Shown here: positions 1 to 7,664 of the stretch, in pieces | How positions within the stretch are numbered: the first letter of the stretch is position 1 | How the letters are laid out: each line of letters opens with the position of its first letter | NCBI RefSeq assembly: GCF_025356155.1 | Contig: NZ_JANXUQ010000290.1 | Location: forward strand, 1 to 52,850 | Direction of reading: 5' to 3' | DNA from: Rhodoferax sp. | Lineage (GTDB): Bacteria; Pseudomonadota; Gammaproteobacteria; Burkholderiales; Burkholderiaceae_C | Length of the DNA: 52,850 nt | The notes under the pieces: generated by a model | Databases searched by the model: none | Seen by the model: only the letters and a program-made list of their open reading frames with translations | What the model was told of the DNA's origin: nothing | Position numbers and translations under genes: made by a program

Positions 1-204
1 ACCACCCCCCCCCCCCCCCCGTCAACTACATTCGCAGTTCAAAAAAATAAGGTTGTCTGCATGAACGTGTTTCAGGGGGAAGTCTATATTGTCTGCGCCA
101 GCTTTCGGCAAAGCCGCATGCGCGTGTCTGGGTCACGATTACCCAAGTCGGTCGCGACCGGAGTGACGCCACTACACTGTTACGGCTGCGACGCGCTTTA
201 GCCT
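1..204. other. Left-edge non-coding stretch with poly-C tract
   Basis: The window opens with 16 consecutive C residues (5-20), which could be a true homopolymer, a phase-variable tract or a contig-end artefact. A small open frame (61-201, 46 codons, ATG start, TAG stop) has a weak AAGG about 10 nt upstream and ends just before the hlyD-like gene. I do not recognise its product and it has no Gly-Gly leader. A 12-bp palindrome (149-160, CGGTCGCGACCG) is nested inside GTCAC...GTGAC (132-167), a possible operator for the export operon. No convincing promoter is visible. Confidence 0.35.
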
Positions 205-1488
205 GTGACAGGCACCAAGATTCCGCTCTTCCGCCAGGCGGCGCTGGACGCCCAAGCCAACCAAAGCCTGGGCAGCATTCTTCTCGTCCGCCCCATCTCC
301 TTCACAGCCATGGCCACTCTGGCCTTGGTCTGCGCCGGCGTGATCGTGACCTTTCTGTTCGTAGGCGACTACACAAAGCGCGCACAAGTAGTGGGCCTGC
401 TGGTGCCCGACTCCGGCCTTATCCGAGTGTCCTCCCCCGTAGCCGGCGTGGTCATCGCACAGCACGTCAAAGAAGGCCAAAAGGTTGTTTCCGGCCAAGC
501 GCTGTTCGTCCTCAATGCAGAAAAGCAACTGAGCCAAGCCAACGGCACAACCGTCTCCGCCAATGGCGCGTTGGACGACCTGTTTCGCGATCGCATCCGC
601 AGCCTGGCTCTGGAGAAACAACAACAAAGCCTGCTGACCGACCAAAGCCGCAAACAATCGAGTGCCGGCCTGCAATCCATGCGCACCGAGCTGACCCATC
701 TGGAACAACAGATCGCCACCCAGACCGAACGGGTAGCGTCCAGCCAAGCCCAACTCCAGCGCTGGCAAAACCTGACCGAGCAACGCTTTGCGTCGGAACT
801 AACCCTGCAGCAACACCGGGACGAATTGCTGGAGCAGCGCGCACGCTTGCAAACCCTGGAGCAATCGCGCATACGCCTGTCGCGTGAAGAAGCCGCATTG
901 GCCAGCGACCTGTTGCAACTCGGCAACCGAGCCGCGCGTGAGCACGAACAATTGCAGCGCGCAAGCACCGAAATCAAGCAGGCACGAATCAACGGACAAA
1001 TCCAAGCCCAGGTGGTCGTGACCGCCCCCATCAGTGGCACCGCCACCACCACCCTGGTGGAGGTAGGCCAAACCGTGGGCACGCAAACCCTGGTCAGCAT
1101 CGTGCCCGAAGACGCACAACTACAAGCCCACCTCTACGCACCCAGCCGCGCCGCCGGTTTCGTCGAAGCCGGGCAAACCGTGCGCCTGCGTTACGCCGCC
1201 TACCCGTATCAAAAGTTTGGCCAATATGCAGGCCAAGTCCTAGCCGTATCCCGCAGCCCCGTTTCCAGCCAAGAGCTACCAGCCGCCCTGGCCAACCTGG
1301 GCCAGCAACTGGGCGGCGAGGGCGTCTACCGCATCACCGTGCAGCTTGCCAGCCAAAGCGCCAACGTCTACGGCAAGGCACAAGCCCTACAAGCCGGCAT
1401 GCAACTGGAGGCCGATGTGCTGCAAGACACCCGCCACATCATTGAGTGGATGTTTGAATCCGTGCTCAGCTTGAAGGGCAAACTGTGA
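205..1488 (+). CDS. HlyD-family membrane fusion protein (peptide export adaptor)
   Basis: This is the periplasmic adaptor of a type I-like export system, linking the inner-membrane ABC exporter to an outer-membrane TolC channel that is not encoded here. The 427-aa product has one N-terminal membrane helix (about residues 34-55). The first half of a lipoyl/barrel-sandwich domain follows (SSPVAGVVIAQHVKEGQKV), then a long Gln-rich coiled coil (about 110-260). The second lipoyl half (VVVTAPISGTATTT) and a beta-barrel domain come last. The gene starts at GTG 205 because an in-frame TAG lies at 199-201. Its stop overlaps the start of the ABC gene by 4 nt (GTGA), indicating translational coupling. 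The family is the CvaA/MchE-like group; the assignment is firm but the exported substrate is inferred from context. Confidence 0.93.
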   Translation: MTGTKIPLFRQAALDAQANQSLGSILLVRPISFTAMATLALVCAGVIVTFLFVGDYTKRAQVVGLLVPDSGLIRVSSPVAGVVIAQHVKEGQKVVSGQALFVLNAEKQLSQANGTTVSANGALDDLFRDRIRSLALEKQQQSLLTDQSRKQSSAGLQSMRTELTHLEQQIATQTERVASSQAQLQRWQNLTEQRFASELTLQQHRDELLEQRARLQTLEQSRIRLSREEAALASDLLQLGNRAAREHEQLQRASTEIKQARINGQIQAQVVVTAPISGTATTTLVEVGQTVGTQTLVSIVPEDAQLQAHLYAPSRAAGFVEAGQTVRLRYAAYPYQKFGQYAGQVLAVSRSPVSSQELPAALANLGQQLGGEGVYRITVQLASQSANVYGKAQALQAGMQLEADVLQDTRHIIEWMFESVLSLKGKL

Positions 1489-3713
1489 GCCAGACCACCA
1501 CCGCACAACCCCAACCGCACAGCCACCCCGCACGCACGCTCACACAAGGTCTCACGGACCGTCTGCACTTCACCTGGGCCGCCCAGCTACCGGTCATCCT
1601 GCAAACCGAAGCCGCTGAATGCGGCCTGGCCTGCCTTGCCATGGTGGCGGGTTACCACGGCCACCGGGTGGACCTAGCCACTTTGCGCCAGCGCTTTGGC
1701 ATGAGCCTGAAAGGCGCAACGCTCAAGACCGTGATGGGCGTCGCCACGGCCATGCAAATGACCCCTCGGGCACTCAAGCTGGACCTGGACCACCTGCAGC
1801 AACTCAAACTACCCTGCATCCTGCACTGGGACATGCAGCACTTCGTGGTGCTGCGCAGCATAGTGCGCGACGTGGTCGAAATCCACGACCCCGGCCGTGG
1901 GCTGGTCAAGCTGCCTCTGACGGAGGTCTCCACCCACTTCAGCGGCGTAGCGCTGGAGCTCACCCCTACCGACGCCTTCGAGAAACGCGAAGAAACCCAA
2001 ACCCTGCGCCTGCGGCAGATGATGGGTCGGGTTACCGGGCTCAAGCGCTCACTGGGCCAAATCCTGCTGCTGGCCGGTGCACTGGAGGTGTTTGCCTTAG
2101 TCGCACCCTTCTTCATGCAGTGGGTGATCGACTTTGCCATCGTCAGCGCAGACCGCAATTTGTTGACCGTGCTGGCCCTGGGTTTTTGCCTGCTGGCCGT
2201 TGTGCAGACGCTCATAGGCCTGGTGCGCTCCTACGTGGTGCTGTACATGGCAACCCACGTCAACCTGCAATGGGTGGCCAATGTCTTTACCCACCTGATG
2301 CACCTGCCGGTAAGCTACTTTGAGAAACGCCACCTGGGTGACGTGGTATCGCGCTTTCGGTCGATTGACACCATACAGAGGGCACTGACCACCAGCTTTG
2401 TCGAAGCCTTGGTGGACGGCCTGATGGCGGTGGCCATGCTAGTGGTCATGGCCTACTACAGCCTGCTGCTGTGCGCGGTGGTGCTGGTTGCCATTGCGGT
2501 CTATGGCCTGTTGCGTTGGCTCAGCTATGGCCCACTGCGCCATGCCACCGAAGATCAGATCGTCCTGCAGGCCAAGGAGCAAAGCCTGTTCCTGGAATCT
2601 GTGCGCGGGGTGCAGGCTATCAAGCTCTTTGGGAACGAGGCCGACCGCACCGGCCGCTGGCTCAATGCCGTGGTGGACGCCATGAACCAGGCCTTGGCCA
2701 CTCAAAAGCTCAACATCGGCGTGCAGGGCAGCCACCAAATACTCTCCGCCCTGGAAAATATCGTGGTTGTGTGGCTCGGTGCCCGCCTGGTCATGGACAA
2801 CCAATTCACCGTCGGTATGCTGACCGCCTTCATCAGCTACAAAACCACCTTTGCCCAGCGCGTGCATTCGCTCATCGACAAGTTTGTGGAGCTGATCATG
2901 CTCAAGGTGCAAGGCGCGCGCCTGGCCGACATTGTGCTAGCACAACCCGAACCCCAGGCCCTAGGCCTGCTGCCACCGGATGACCTGACCCTCACACTCA
3001 AAGACGTGTGGTTTCGCTACAGCGAATCCGACCCCTGGGTACTGCAAGGCGTGGACCTGACCATAAAGCCCGGTGAATCGGTTGCCATTGTGGGCGGCTC
3101 GGGCTGCGGGAAAACCACCTTGCTGAAACTGTTGCTGGGGCTGATGGCACCCAGCAAGGGAGAAATCAGCCTGGGCGGGGTGTCACTGGCAACCCTGGGA
3201 CCATCGGGCTACCGGCCACTGATTGGTGCGGTCATGCAAGACGACATGCTGCTGGCGGGCACGCTGATGGAAAACATTGCCTTCTTTGACCAGCAGTCCG
3301 ATATGCAGCGCGTGGCAGCGTGTGCCCATGCGGCCGCCATCCACCAGGATATTCTGGCCATGCCCATGAACTACAACACGTTGGTGGGGGATATGGGTAG
3401 CAGCCTGTCGGGTGGACAAAAACAGCGTGTGCTGCTGGCGCGTGCGCTGTACAAAAACCCCAAGCTTTTATTTCTGGATGAAGCCACCAGCCATCTGGAT
3501 GCGCAGCGGGAGGAGTTGATCAACGAGGCAGTCAAGCAACTGCACCTGACCCGAATCATTGTGGCCCATCGGCCGACGACGATTGCAGCGGCGCGGCGGG
3601 TTATTGAGCTGGTGGACGGGTGTGTGGTGCGAGACACCCTACAGTGCGTCGTCACACAGCAAGTATCACCAAGGAATCGTGAAGCGCAGGAGCAGGACAC
3701 TGCTGCTGCATAG
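1485..3713 (+). CDS. C39-peptidase ABC exporter for double-glycine leader peptides
   Basis: This 742-aa protein is a peptidase-containing ATP-binding transporter that cuts Gly-Gly leaders on the cytoplasmic side and exports the mature peptide. Its N-terminal C39 domain has all expected catalytic residues: oxyanion Gln40, Cys46 (TEAAECGLACLAM), His119 (HWDMQHFVVL) and Asp135 (HDPGRG). A six-helix membrane domain follows (about 185-465). The nucleotide-binding domain has a Walker A motif (GGSGCGKTT, about 536-545), a signature motif (LSGGQKQR), Walker B (LLFLDEATS) and the switch His (AHRPTT). Length and order match CvaB/RaxB-type exporters. The intact C39 site implies a Gly-Gly substrate, and one is encoded 74 bp downstream. 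Confidence 0.95.
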   Translation: MSQTTTAQPQPHSHPARTLTQGLTDRLHFTWAAQLPVILQTEAAECGLACLAMVAGYHGHRVDLATLRQRFGMSLKGATLKTVMGVATAMQMTPRALKLDLDHLQQLKLPCILHWDMQHFVVLRSIVRDVVEIHDPGRGLVKLPLTEVSTHFSGVALELTPTDAFEKREETQTLRLRQMMGRVTGLKRSLGQILLLAGALEVFALVAPFFMQWVIDFAIVSADRNLLTVLALGFCLLAVVQTLIGLVRSYVVLYMATHVNLQWVANVFTHLMHLPVSYFEKRHLGDVVSRFRSIDTIQRALTTSFVEALVDGLMAVAMLVVMAYYSLLLCAVVLVAIAVYGLLRWLSYGPLRHATEDQIVLQAKEQSLFLESVRGVQAIKLFGNEADRTGRWLNAVVDAMNQALATQKLNIGVQGSHQILSALENIVVVWLGARLVMDNQFTVGMLTAFISYKTTFAQRVHSLIDKFVELIMLKVQGARLADIVLAQPEPQALGLLPPDDLTLTLKDVWFRYSESDPWVLQGVDLTIKPGESVAIVGGSGCGKTTLLKLLLGLMAPSKGEISLGGVSLATLGPSGYRPLIGAVMQDDMLLAGTLMENIAFFDQQSDMQRVAACAHAAAIHQDILAMPMNYNTLVGDMGSSLSGGQKQRVLLARALYKNPKLLFLDEATSHLDAQREELINEAVKQLHLTRIIVAHRPTTIAAARRVIELVDGCVVRDTLQCVVTQQVSPRNREAQEQDTAAA

Positions 3714-3786
3714 GGAGTTTGGCCGTGTTGGCCGAAACGCCGTTGGTGCCGGGGCGTAACTGGCACCGAATTTGAAGGAAAATCAA

Positions 3787-3945
3787 ATGCAAGAAATGAC
3801 TATGATGGAGATCGAAGAGGTTTCTGGTGGGGAGCCTGGCCCTCACGATAATGCAAGCTATACGGGGACGGATGAGCCCGGCTTAGGATATTGGACTTGC
3901 GACTCTGCTGCAGCCACTAATTGCTATTGGCATATCGTCCAGTAG
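3787..3945 (+). CDS. Double-glycine leader peptide precursor (putative microcin/bacteriocin or secreted signal)
   Basis: This 52-codon gene sits 74 bp after its presumed exporter. A good ribosome-binding site (GAAGGA, 3774-3779) lies 7 nt before the ATG, and two tandem stops (TAG TAA) end it. The first 15 residues, MQEMTMMEIEEVSGG, match the canonical Gly-Gly leader pattern (M-x-E-[LM]-x-x-x-E-I-x-x-V-S-G-G), so the C39 domain should cleave after Gly15. The predicted mature peptide has 37 residues. It is acidic and Gly/Pro-rich in its first half (EPGPHDN... TGTDEPG). The second half is aromatic, with Cys38 and Cys46 (YWTC...TNCYWHIVQ), which could form one disulfide. I recognise no known bacteriocin family in the core. 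The leader and position are seen directly; antimicrobial or signalling function is inference. Confidence 0.85.
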   Translation: MQEMTMMEIEEVSGGEPGPHDNASYTGTDEPGLGYWTCDSAAATNCYWHIVQ

Positions 3946-3975
3946 TAACGACCGACATTCATAGGTGAATAACCC

Positions 3976-4003
3976 AATGCCTCGAATTTTATTTCGAGGC
4001 ATT
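3976..4003 (+). terminator. Perfect 11-bp hairpin after the Gly-Gly peptide gene
   Basis: AATGCCTCGAA (3976-3986) pairs perfectly with TTCGAGGCATT (3993-4003) around a 6-nt loop. It starts 28 nt after the second tandem stop of the peptide gene. No run of T follows, so it is a weak intrinsic terminator. It may instead stabilise the peptide mRNA or attenuate transcription into the protease gene at 4027. Confidence 0.55.
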
Positions 4004-4026
4004 CTCATACAAGGTAAATACGAAAA

Positions 4027-4758
4027 ATGTATAAATGGATAGCGCTTGTATTGCTAATGCAACTCCAAAACTCAGCATGTGCAACTGTTCGCGTAGAGAA
4101 AAATATTTTATATATTACGGATGGCGTGGGTGGTGTGGGTATTGATGATGCCAAGAAAATAACTGAAGACCAAGCGTTCCAGAGTGTCGATCGAGTGATT
4201 ATCTCCTCCGGAGGCGGGAGGATGTTGGCGGCAATCATTATTGCGAATTGGATACACGATAAAAAACTGGATGTCGAGATTCAAAAATTCTGTGTTTCAT
4301 CATGTGCGAACTATATTTTCCCAGCCGGAAGAAAGAAAACCATTGCAGATGGGGCATTGTTAATTTGGCATGGCGGTGCATTTCAGAGTAACTTTGTGAC
4401 GACGGTAAATGGCTATGAAAAATCCTTTGTTGCGCAAGAATTAAGCTCATATCCCGATAAAAACACATTTTTCGCAAGTAAAGACAGTACTCACTATCAA
4501 AACTTAAAAATAGAACAATCATTAGAAACTTCCTTCTACAGAAAAATTGGCGTAAACCCGGGGTTGCCCACGGTTGGCCAGCGTGCAGGCGCCAACCTGC
4601 CACCTTGGACTTTGTCTATTGAAGATATGGAAAAGTTGTTCATAACAGACATTCAGTATCCGGTGGGTTACGGAACTGACGAATATCTCAAAAAATGGCT
4701 TGCGCGAACAAACGCGCCGACGCCAGTTAGGTTGTTAAAAAACTGGGTTAATGAGTGA
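4027..4758 (+). CDS. Secreted ClpP-fold serine protease-like protein (COG3904-like)
   Basis: The 243-aa product has a cleavable signal peptide (hydrophobic about 4-13, cleavage near SACA). It then shows the ClpP/crotonase fold signature of predicted periplasmic COG3904 proteins: an oxyanion-hole segment ISSGGG (about 59-64), a Cys-flanked nucleophile motif CVSSCA (Ser91 likely nucleophile, Cys89/Cys93 possible disulfide) and a downstream His115 (LLIWHGG). The start is supported by AAGGTA 11 nt upstream. The gene is clearly more AT-rich than the rest of the window, which suggests acquisition by transfer. It lies between the Gly-Gly peptide gene and an IS630 element, so a role in processing, activating or resisting the peptide is possible. 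That role is inference, and no experimentally known partner of this type is known to me. Confidence 0.75.
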   Translation: MYKWIALVLLMQLQNSACATVRVEKNILYITDGVGGVGIDDAKKITEDQAFQSVDRVIISSGGGRMLAAIIIANWIHDKKLDVEIQKFCVSSCANYIFPAGRKKTIADGALLIWHGGAFQSNFVTTVNGYEKSFVAQELSSYPDKNTFFASKDSTHYQNLKIEQSLETSFYRKIGVNPGLPTVGQRAGANLPPWTLSIEDMEKLFITDIQYPVGYGTDEYLKKWLARTNAPTPVRLLKNWVNE

Positions 4759-4791
4759 CCCTTGTGAAGCTGAGGTAGATGTCGTGTTGCA

Positions 4792-5971
4792 TACTAGCGT
4801 GGTGTTTCACGCTGTTTGAACCGTATTGAGCTTTGCCTTGGCCCGGATGACTTTCTCCAGAATGTCACGCGCGCTTGCCGTCCAGATGAAGGGCTTGGGA
4901 TTCTCGTTGTGTGCGAGCACGAAGAGCTCGATTGCAGTGACCAACTCGTCAACACTTCTAAACGCCCCGCGCTTGAGTCGATCCTCGCTGAGGTTTCTGA
5001 AGAAACGCTCCACCATGTTCATCCATGAGGCGCTGGTTGCGGTGAAGTGCATGTGAAAGCGGGGTCGCTTGGCCAGCCACTTCAATACCTTGGGATGTTT
5101 GTGCGTGGCGTAGTTGTCCAGCACCACGTGGATTTGCAAGTCTGACGCCACGTTGGCATCGATTTGCTTTAGAAACTTCAACCACTCAATGTGCCGGTGG
5201 CGCGCCTGGCACTGTGAGATAACACTGCCATCCAACATGTTGAGCGCCGCAAACAGCGTGGTCGTTCCATGGCGCTTGTAGTCGTGGGTCATGGTTTGGG
5301 CCCGTCCACGCTTGAGCGGCAAGCCCGGCTGGGTACGATCCAGTGCCTGCACCTGGCTCTTCTCGTCGCAGCACAACACCACAGCGCGTTCTGGCGGGCT
5401 CATGTACAGCCCAACGATGTCGGTGAGCTTTTCCTCGAACCGGATGTCATTGGAGACTTTGAAGGTCTTGCTCAAATGGGGCTTGAGTCCGTGGCTGCGC
5501 CAAATGCGCGATACCGTGGCCGCGCTGGCTCCGGCTTCTTTGGCCATGGTGCGTGTGCTCCAGTGGGTGGCCGCCTCGGGCTGGGTTTGCGTGGTCAACT
5601 CAATAACCCGTTGTACGCTTACCTTGCGCGGGCGCCCACCACGAGGGGCGTCTTTCTCCAACCCCGCAAGGCCCAGCTTGACGTAGCGGGCCACCCAGCG
5701 GCGCACCCGGGGTGCGCTCACGCCAATCTCTTTCGCGATCACGCTGTCAGTAAACCCTGTGGCCGCCATCAACACCATGTTGGCTCGTACTGCGCAACGA
5801 ACGCTGGTCAGGCTCGATGTACTCCAACGCAGCAAGCTATCCAAGTCATCTTTGCCAAACTCGACGAGTACTTTGCGATTGATCACTTTGATGCCCCTTA
5901 AAACTGAAAGGTCCTCGCTTGGAGAAGAGTATCCAGAAAAGGTTCAATATATATGAAGCACTACACTAGTA
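4792..5971. mobile_element. IS630-family insertion sequence, apparently complete
   Basis: Terminal inverted repeats flank the transposase gene. TACTAGCGTGGTGTTTCA (4792-4809) matches the reverse complement of 5954-5971 at 15 of 18 positions. A further TTGAACC match lies inside both ends (4818-4824 and its counterpart near 5940-5946). TA dinucleotides, and CTAG, occur at both ends, consistent with TA target duplication by IS630/Tc1-mariner elements; the exact outer base pair is uncertain by a few nt. The element interrupts the space between the peptide island and the flavodoxin-like gene. Confidence 0.85.
4807..5886 (-). CDS. IS630-family transposase
   Basis: This 359-aa DDE transposase has an N-terminal helix-turn-helix region (about 30-110) with a basic GGRPRK linker. 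A winged-helix segment follows (STRTMAKEAGASAATVSRIW). The RNase H-like catalytic domain carries Asp in VVLCCDEKSQ, Asp in IHVVLDNYATH and Glu in SWMNMVERFF, the IS630/Tc1-mariner triad. Length is normal and no frameshift is seen, so it may be active. The start is a GTG (5884-5886). Confidence 0.95.
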   Translation of the reverse strand: MINRKVLVEFGKDDLDSLLRWSTSSLTSVRCAVRANMVLMAATGFTDSVIAKEIGVSAPRVRRWVARYVKLGLAGLEKDAPRGGRPRKVSVQRVIELTTQTQPEAATHWSTRTMAKEAGASAATVSRIWRSHGLKPHLSKTFKVSNDIRFEEKLTDIVGLYMSPPERAVVLCCDEKSQVQALDRTQPGLPLKRGRAQTMTHDYKRHGTTTLFAALNMLDGSVISQCQARHRHIEWLKFLKQIDANVASDLQIHVVLDNYATHKHPKVLKWLAKRPRFHMHFTATSASWMNMVERFFRNLSEDRLKRGAFRSVDELVTAIELFVLAHNENPKPFIWTASARDILEKVIRAKAKLNTVQTA

Positions 5972-6206
5972 TTTCAGCACGCAGATAGAGGGTGTTTCGA
6001 AATGTTCGGCATCGCCTTTGACTAGTCTTTCGACGGCAGAGCTTGCATGTCCACAGCGGATGGGCAATGCCCTTTTTGCAGTGAGGGAAGAAAGCCAGGG
6101 ATTGCCCCCTCGAGATATTTGCCTACAACAGGTTGCTGAAATAAATCTCTCCAACGTCTACCCTGGTGTCATGGCAGCCGCCGCCGAGCGCGCCTGGGCT
6201 ACCGTC
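5972..6206. other. Intergenic spacer right of the IS, no gene recognised
   Basis: A 62-codon open frame exists on the minus strand (5966-6154) but it runs into the IS terminal repeat and has no ribosome-binding site. It may be a remnant of an older element or of whatever lay here before the IS inserted. I cannot assign it. Confidence 0.3.
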
Positions 6207-6761
6207 TCAACCTTTGAAGCGATTGGCCAATGCCGCAATGCGCACACCAAACAGGCGACCAGTTTCCAGATCACCCGCATTCATTTCTGCACCACTGGCA
6301 TCCCCCGGCGTCTGTGCCATCGGCCCCGCACTGGACGCCAGGTAGTTCACATCGCTACGCTGCGAAGCCTTGGTGTTGTTGTAATTCAGGCCCGTGCCCG
6401 CCCACAAACCGCCGTGCTGCATGGCCAACGTCATGAAGTAGTGCAGTGTGGAATGCTTGTCGCCATTGACATTGGCGCTGGCCGTAAAGCCGCCAAAAAT
6501 CTTGTCTTTCCAGCTCTGGCTGTACCAGGGCTTGCTGCTGGCGTCGGCAAATTTTTTGAATTGCCAGCTGACACTGCCCATGTAGGTGGGCGAGCCAAAA
6601 ATGATGGCATTCGCTGCGGCCAGCGTCTCCCATGCGCCGTCGGGCAGGTTGCCGTCCGCATCGATGGCGATCAGTTCGGCATTGGCGCCCTGCGCCACCG
6701 ATTGCGCCAAGCGCTGGGTGTGACCGTAACCCGAATGAAAAATCACGACTACTTTTGCCAT
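6207..6761 (-). CDS. Flavodoxin-family NAD(P)H:quinone reductase-like protein
   Basis: The 184-aa protein has a flavodoxin fold. The N-terminal FMN phosphate loop follows the first strand (KVVVIFHSGYGHTQRLA). The second FMN loop is IIFGSPTYMGSVSWQFKKF, and the region around GGFTASANVNGDKHSTL resembles WrbA-type quinone reductases. It is slightly shorter than WrbA (about 198 aa), so I leave the symbol empty. A very strong AGGAGGT precedes the ATG. It is 41 bp downstream of the pirin gene on the same strand, so both are probably one transcript. A role in two-electron quinone detoxification during oxidative or electrophile stress follows from the family. Confidence 0.85.
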   Translation of the reverse strand: MAKVVVIFHSGYGHTQRLAQSVAQGANAELIAIDADGNLPDGAWETLAAANAIIFGSPTYMGSVSWQFKKFADASSKPWYSQSWKDKIFGGFTASANVNGDKHSTLHYFMTLAMQHGGLWAGTGLNYNNTKASQRSDVNYLASSAGPMAQTPGDASGAEMNAGDLETGRLFGVRIAALANRFKG

Positions 6762-6802
6762 TTCAAAACCTCCTGTTGTTAAAAAAACTAACGCGCTGAC
6801 CT

Positions 6803-7504
6803 TCAGGCCTTCAAATCAAAGAACAAAACTTCGGCATCCTGGGCCTGGTCCAGGTTCACCTGGGCTTCGCCCTCCAGCAAAGCAGCATCACCGCCGCTGA
6901 GCGCCACGCCATTCACCGACACTGCCCCCCGCACCACATGCACATAGGCCTTGCGCTTGGGGTCCAATGCCAACGCAGCACTGTGCGCACTGTCGAACAG
7001 GCCACTGTACAAGCGCGCGTCGGCATGGATCAGCACCGAGCCCTGCGCGCCGTCCGGCGAGGCCACCAGGCGCAGCACGCCCTGCTTTTCTGCATCGCCG
7101 AACGCTTTTTGCTCGTAGCTTGGCGGGATGCCAGTCACATTGGGCTCGATCCAGATTTGCAGGAAATGCGTGGTGTCATTCGGCGCATGGTTGAACTCGC
7201 TGTGCTGCACACCACGGCCTGCACTCATGCGCTGCACATCACCGGGTGGAATGCCCTTGATGTTGCCCATGCTGTCCTTGTGCGCCAGGTTACCTGCCAG
7301 CACATAACTGATGATTTCCATGTCGCGGTGGCCGTGCGTGCCGAAGCCGGTGCCGGGAGCAATGCGGTCTTCGTTGATGACGCGCAGGTTGCCCCAGCCC
7401 ATGTGCTCGGCGTCGTAATAACCAGCGAAAGAAAAGCTGTGAAAAGACTTGAGCCAGCCATGGTCTGCATAGCCGCGGTCGGAGGATTTGCGTACGGTCA
7501 ACAT
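6803..7504 (-). CDS. Pirin-family bicupin protein (YhhW-like)
   Basis: This 233-aa bicupin matches the pirin/YhhW group. The metal-binding N-terminal cupin has HGHRDMEIISYVLAGNLAHKDS and HSEFNH, supplying the His/Glu ligands. The C-terminal cupin is degenerate. E. coli YhhW has quercetin dioxygenase activity in vitro; the physiological role of most bacterial pirins is unclear. An AAAGGTAG ribosome-binding site precedes the start. The gene is divergent from a LysR-type regulator and is followed by a flavodoxin-like quinone reductase, a common stress-response arrangement. Confidence 0.9.
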   Translation of the reverse strand: MLTVRKSSDRGYADHGWLKSFHSFSFAGYYDAEHMGWGNLRVINEDRIAPGTGFGTHGHRDMEIISYVLAGNLAHKDSMGNIKGIPPGDVQRMSAGRGVQHSEFNHAPNDTTHFLQIWIEPNVTGIPPSYEQKAFGDAEKQGVLRLVASPDGAQGSVLIHADARLYSGLFDSAHSAALALDPKRKAYVHVVRGAVSVNGVALSGGDAALLEGEAQVNLDQAQDAEVLFFDLKA

Positions 7505-7632
7505 AGTGCTACCTTTAAGTGTTGGGGACAGAGCTTGCGGCCGGGCCGCTGCGGACTGTCCCGCAAGCTTTCATAAAGGTTGAATTTTGCGGCCGCCAAA
7601 GCCTATTTCTGTCCACGCTGATTGATGGCATC

Positions 7633-7649
7633 ATTCAAATAATTTCAAT
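7633..7649. promoter_or_regulatory. Putative LysR operator between pirin and its regulator
   Basis: A 17-bp near-palindrome (ATTCAAATAATTTCAAT) lies 16 nt before the LysR start, in the 160-bp divergent spacer. It fits the T-N11-A interrupted dyad style of LysR sites. Its closeness to the regulator start suggests autoregulation. The assignment is by position and symmetry only. Confidence 0.4.
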
Positions 7650-7664
7650 TTATTGAGGCTATTC

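Noticed and set aside
369-1100. Minus-strand frame opposite the HlyD-like gene
   Set aside because: Low-complexity Arg/Cys/Ser-rich translation with no motif; shadow of the real gene.
3976-4003. Reading the hairpin as a certain Rho-independent terminator
   Set aside because: The stem is perfect but no T-tract follows, so only a tentative terminator or attenuator call is justified.
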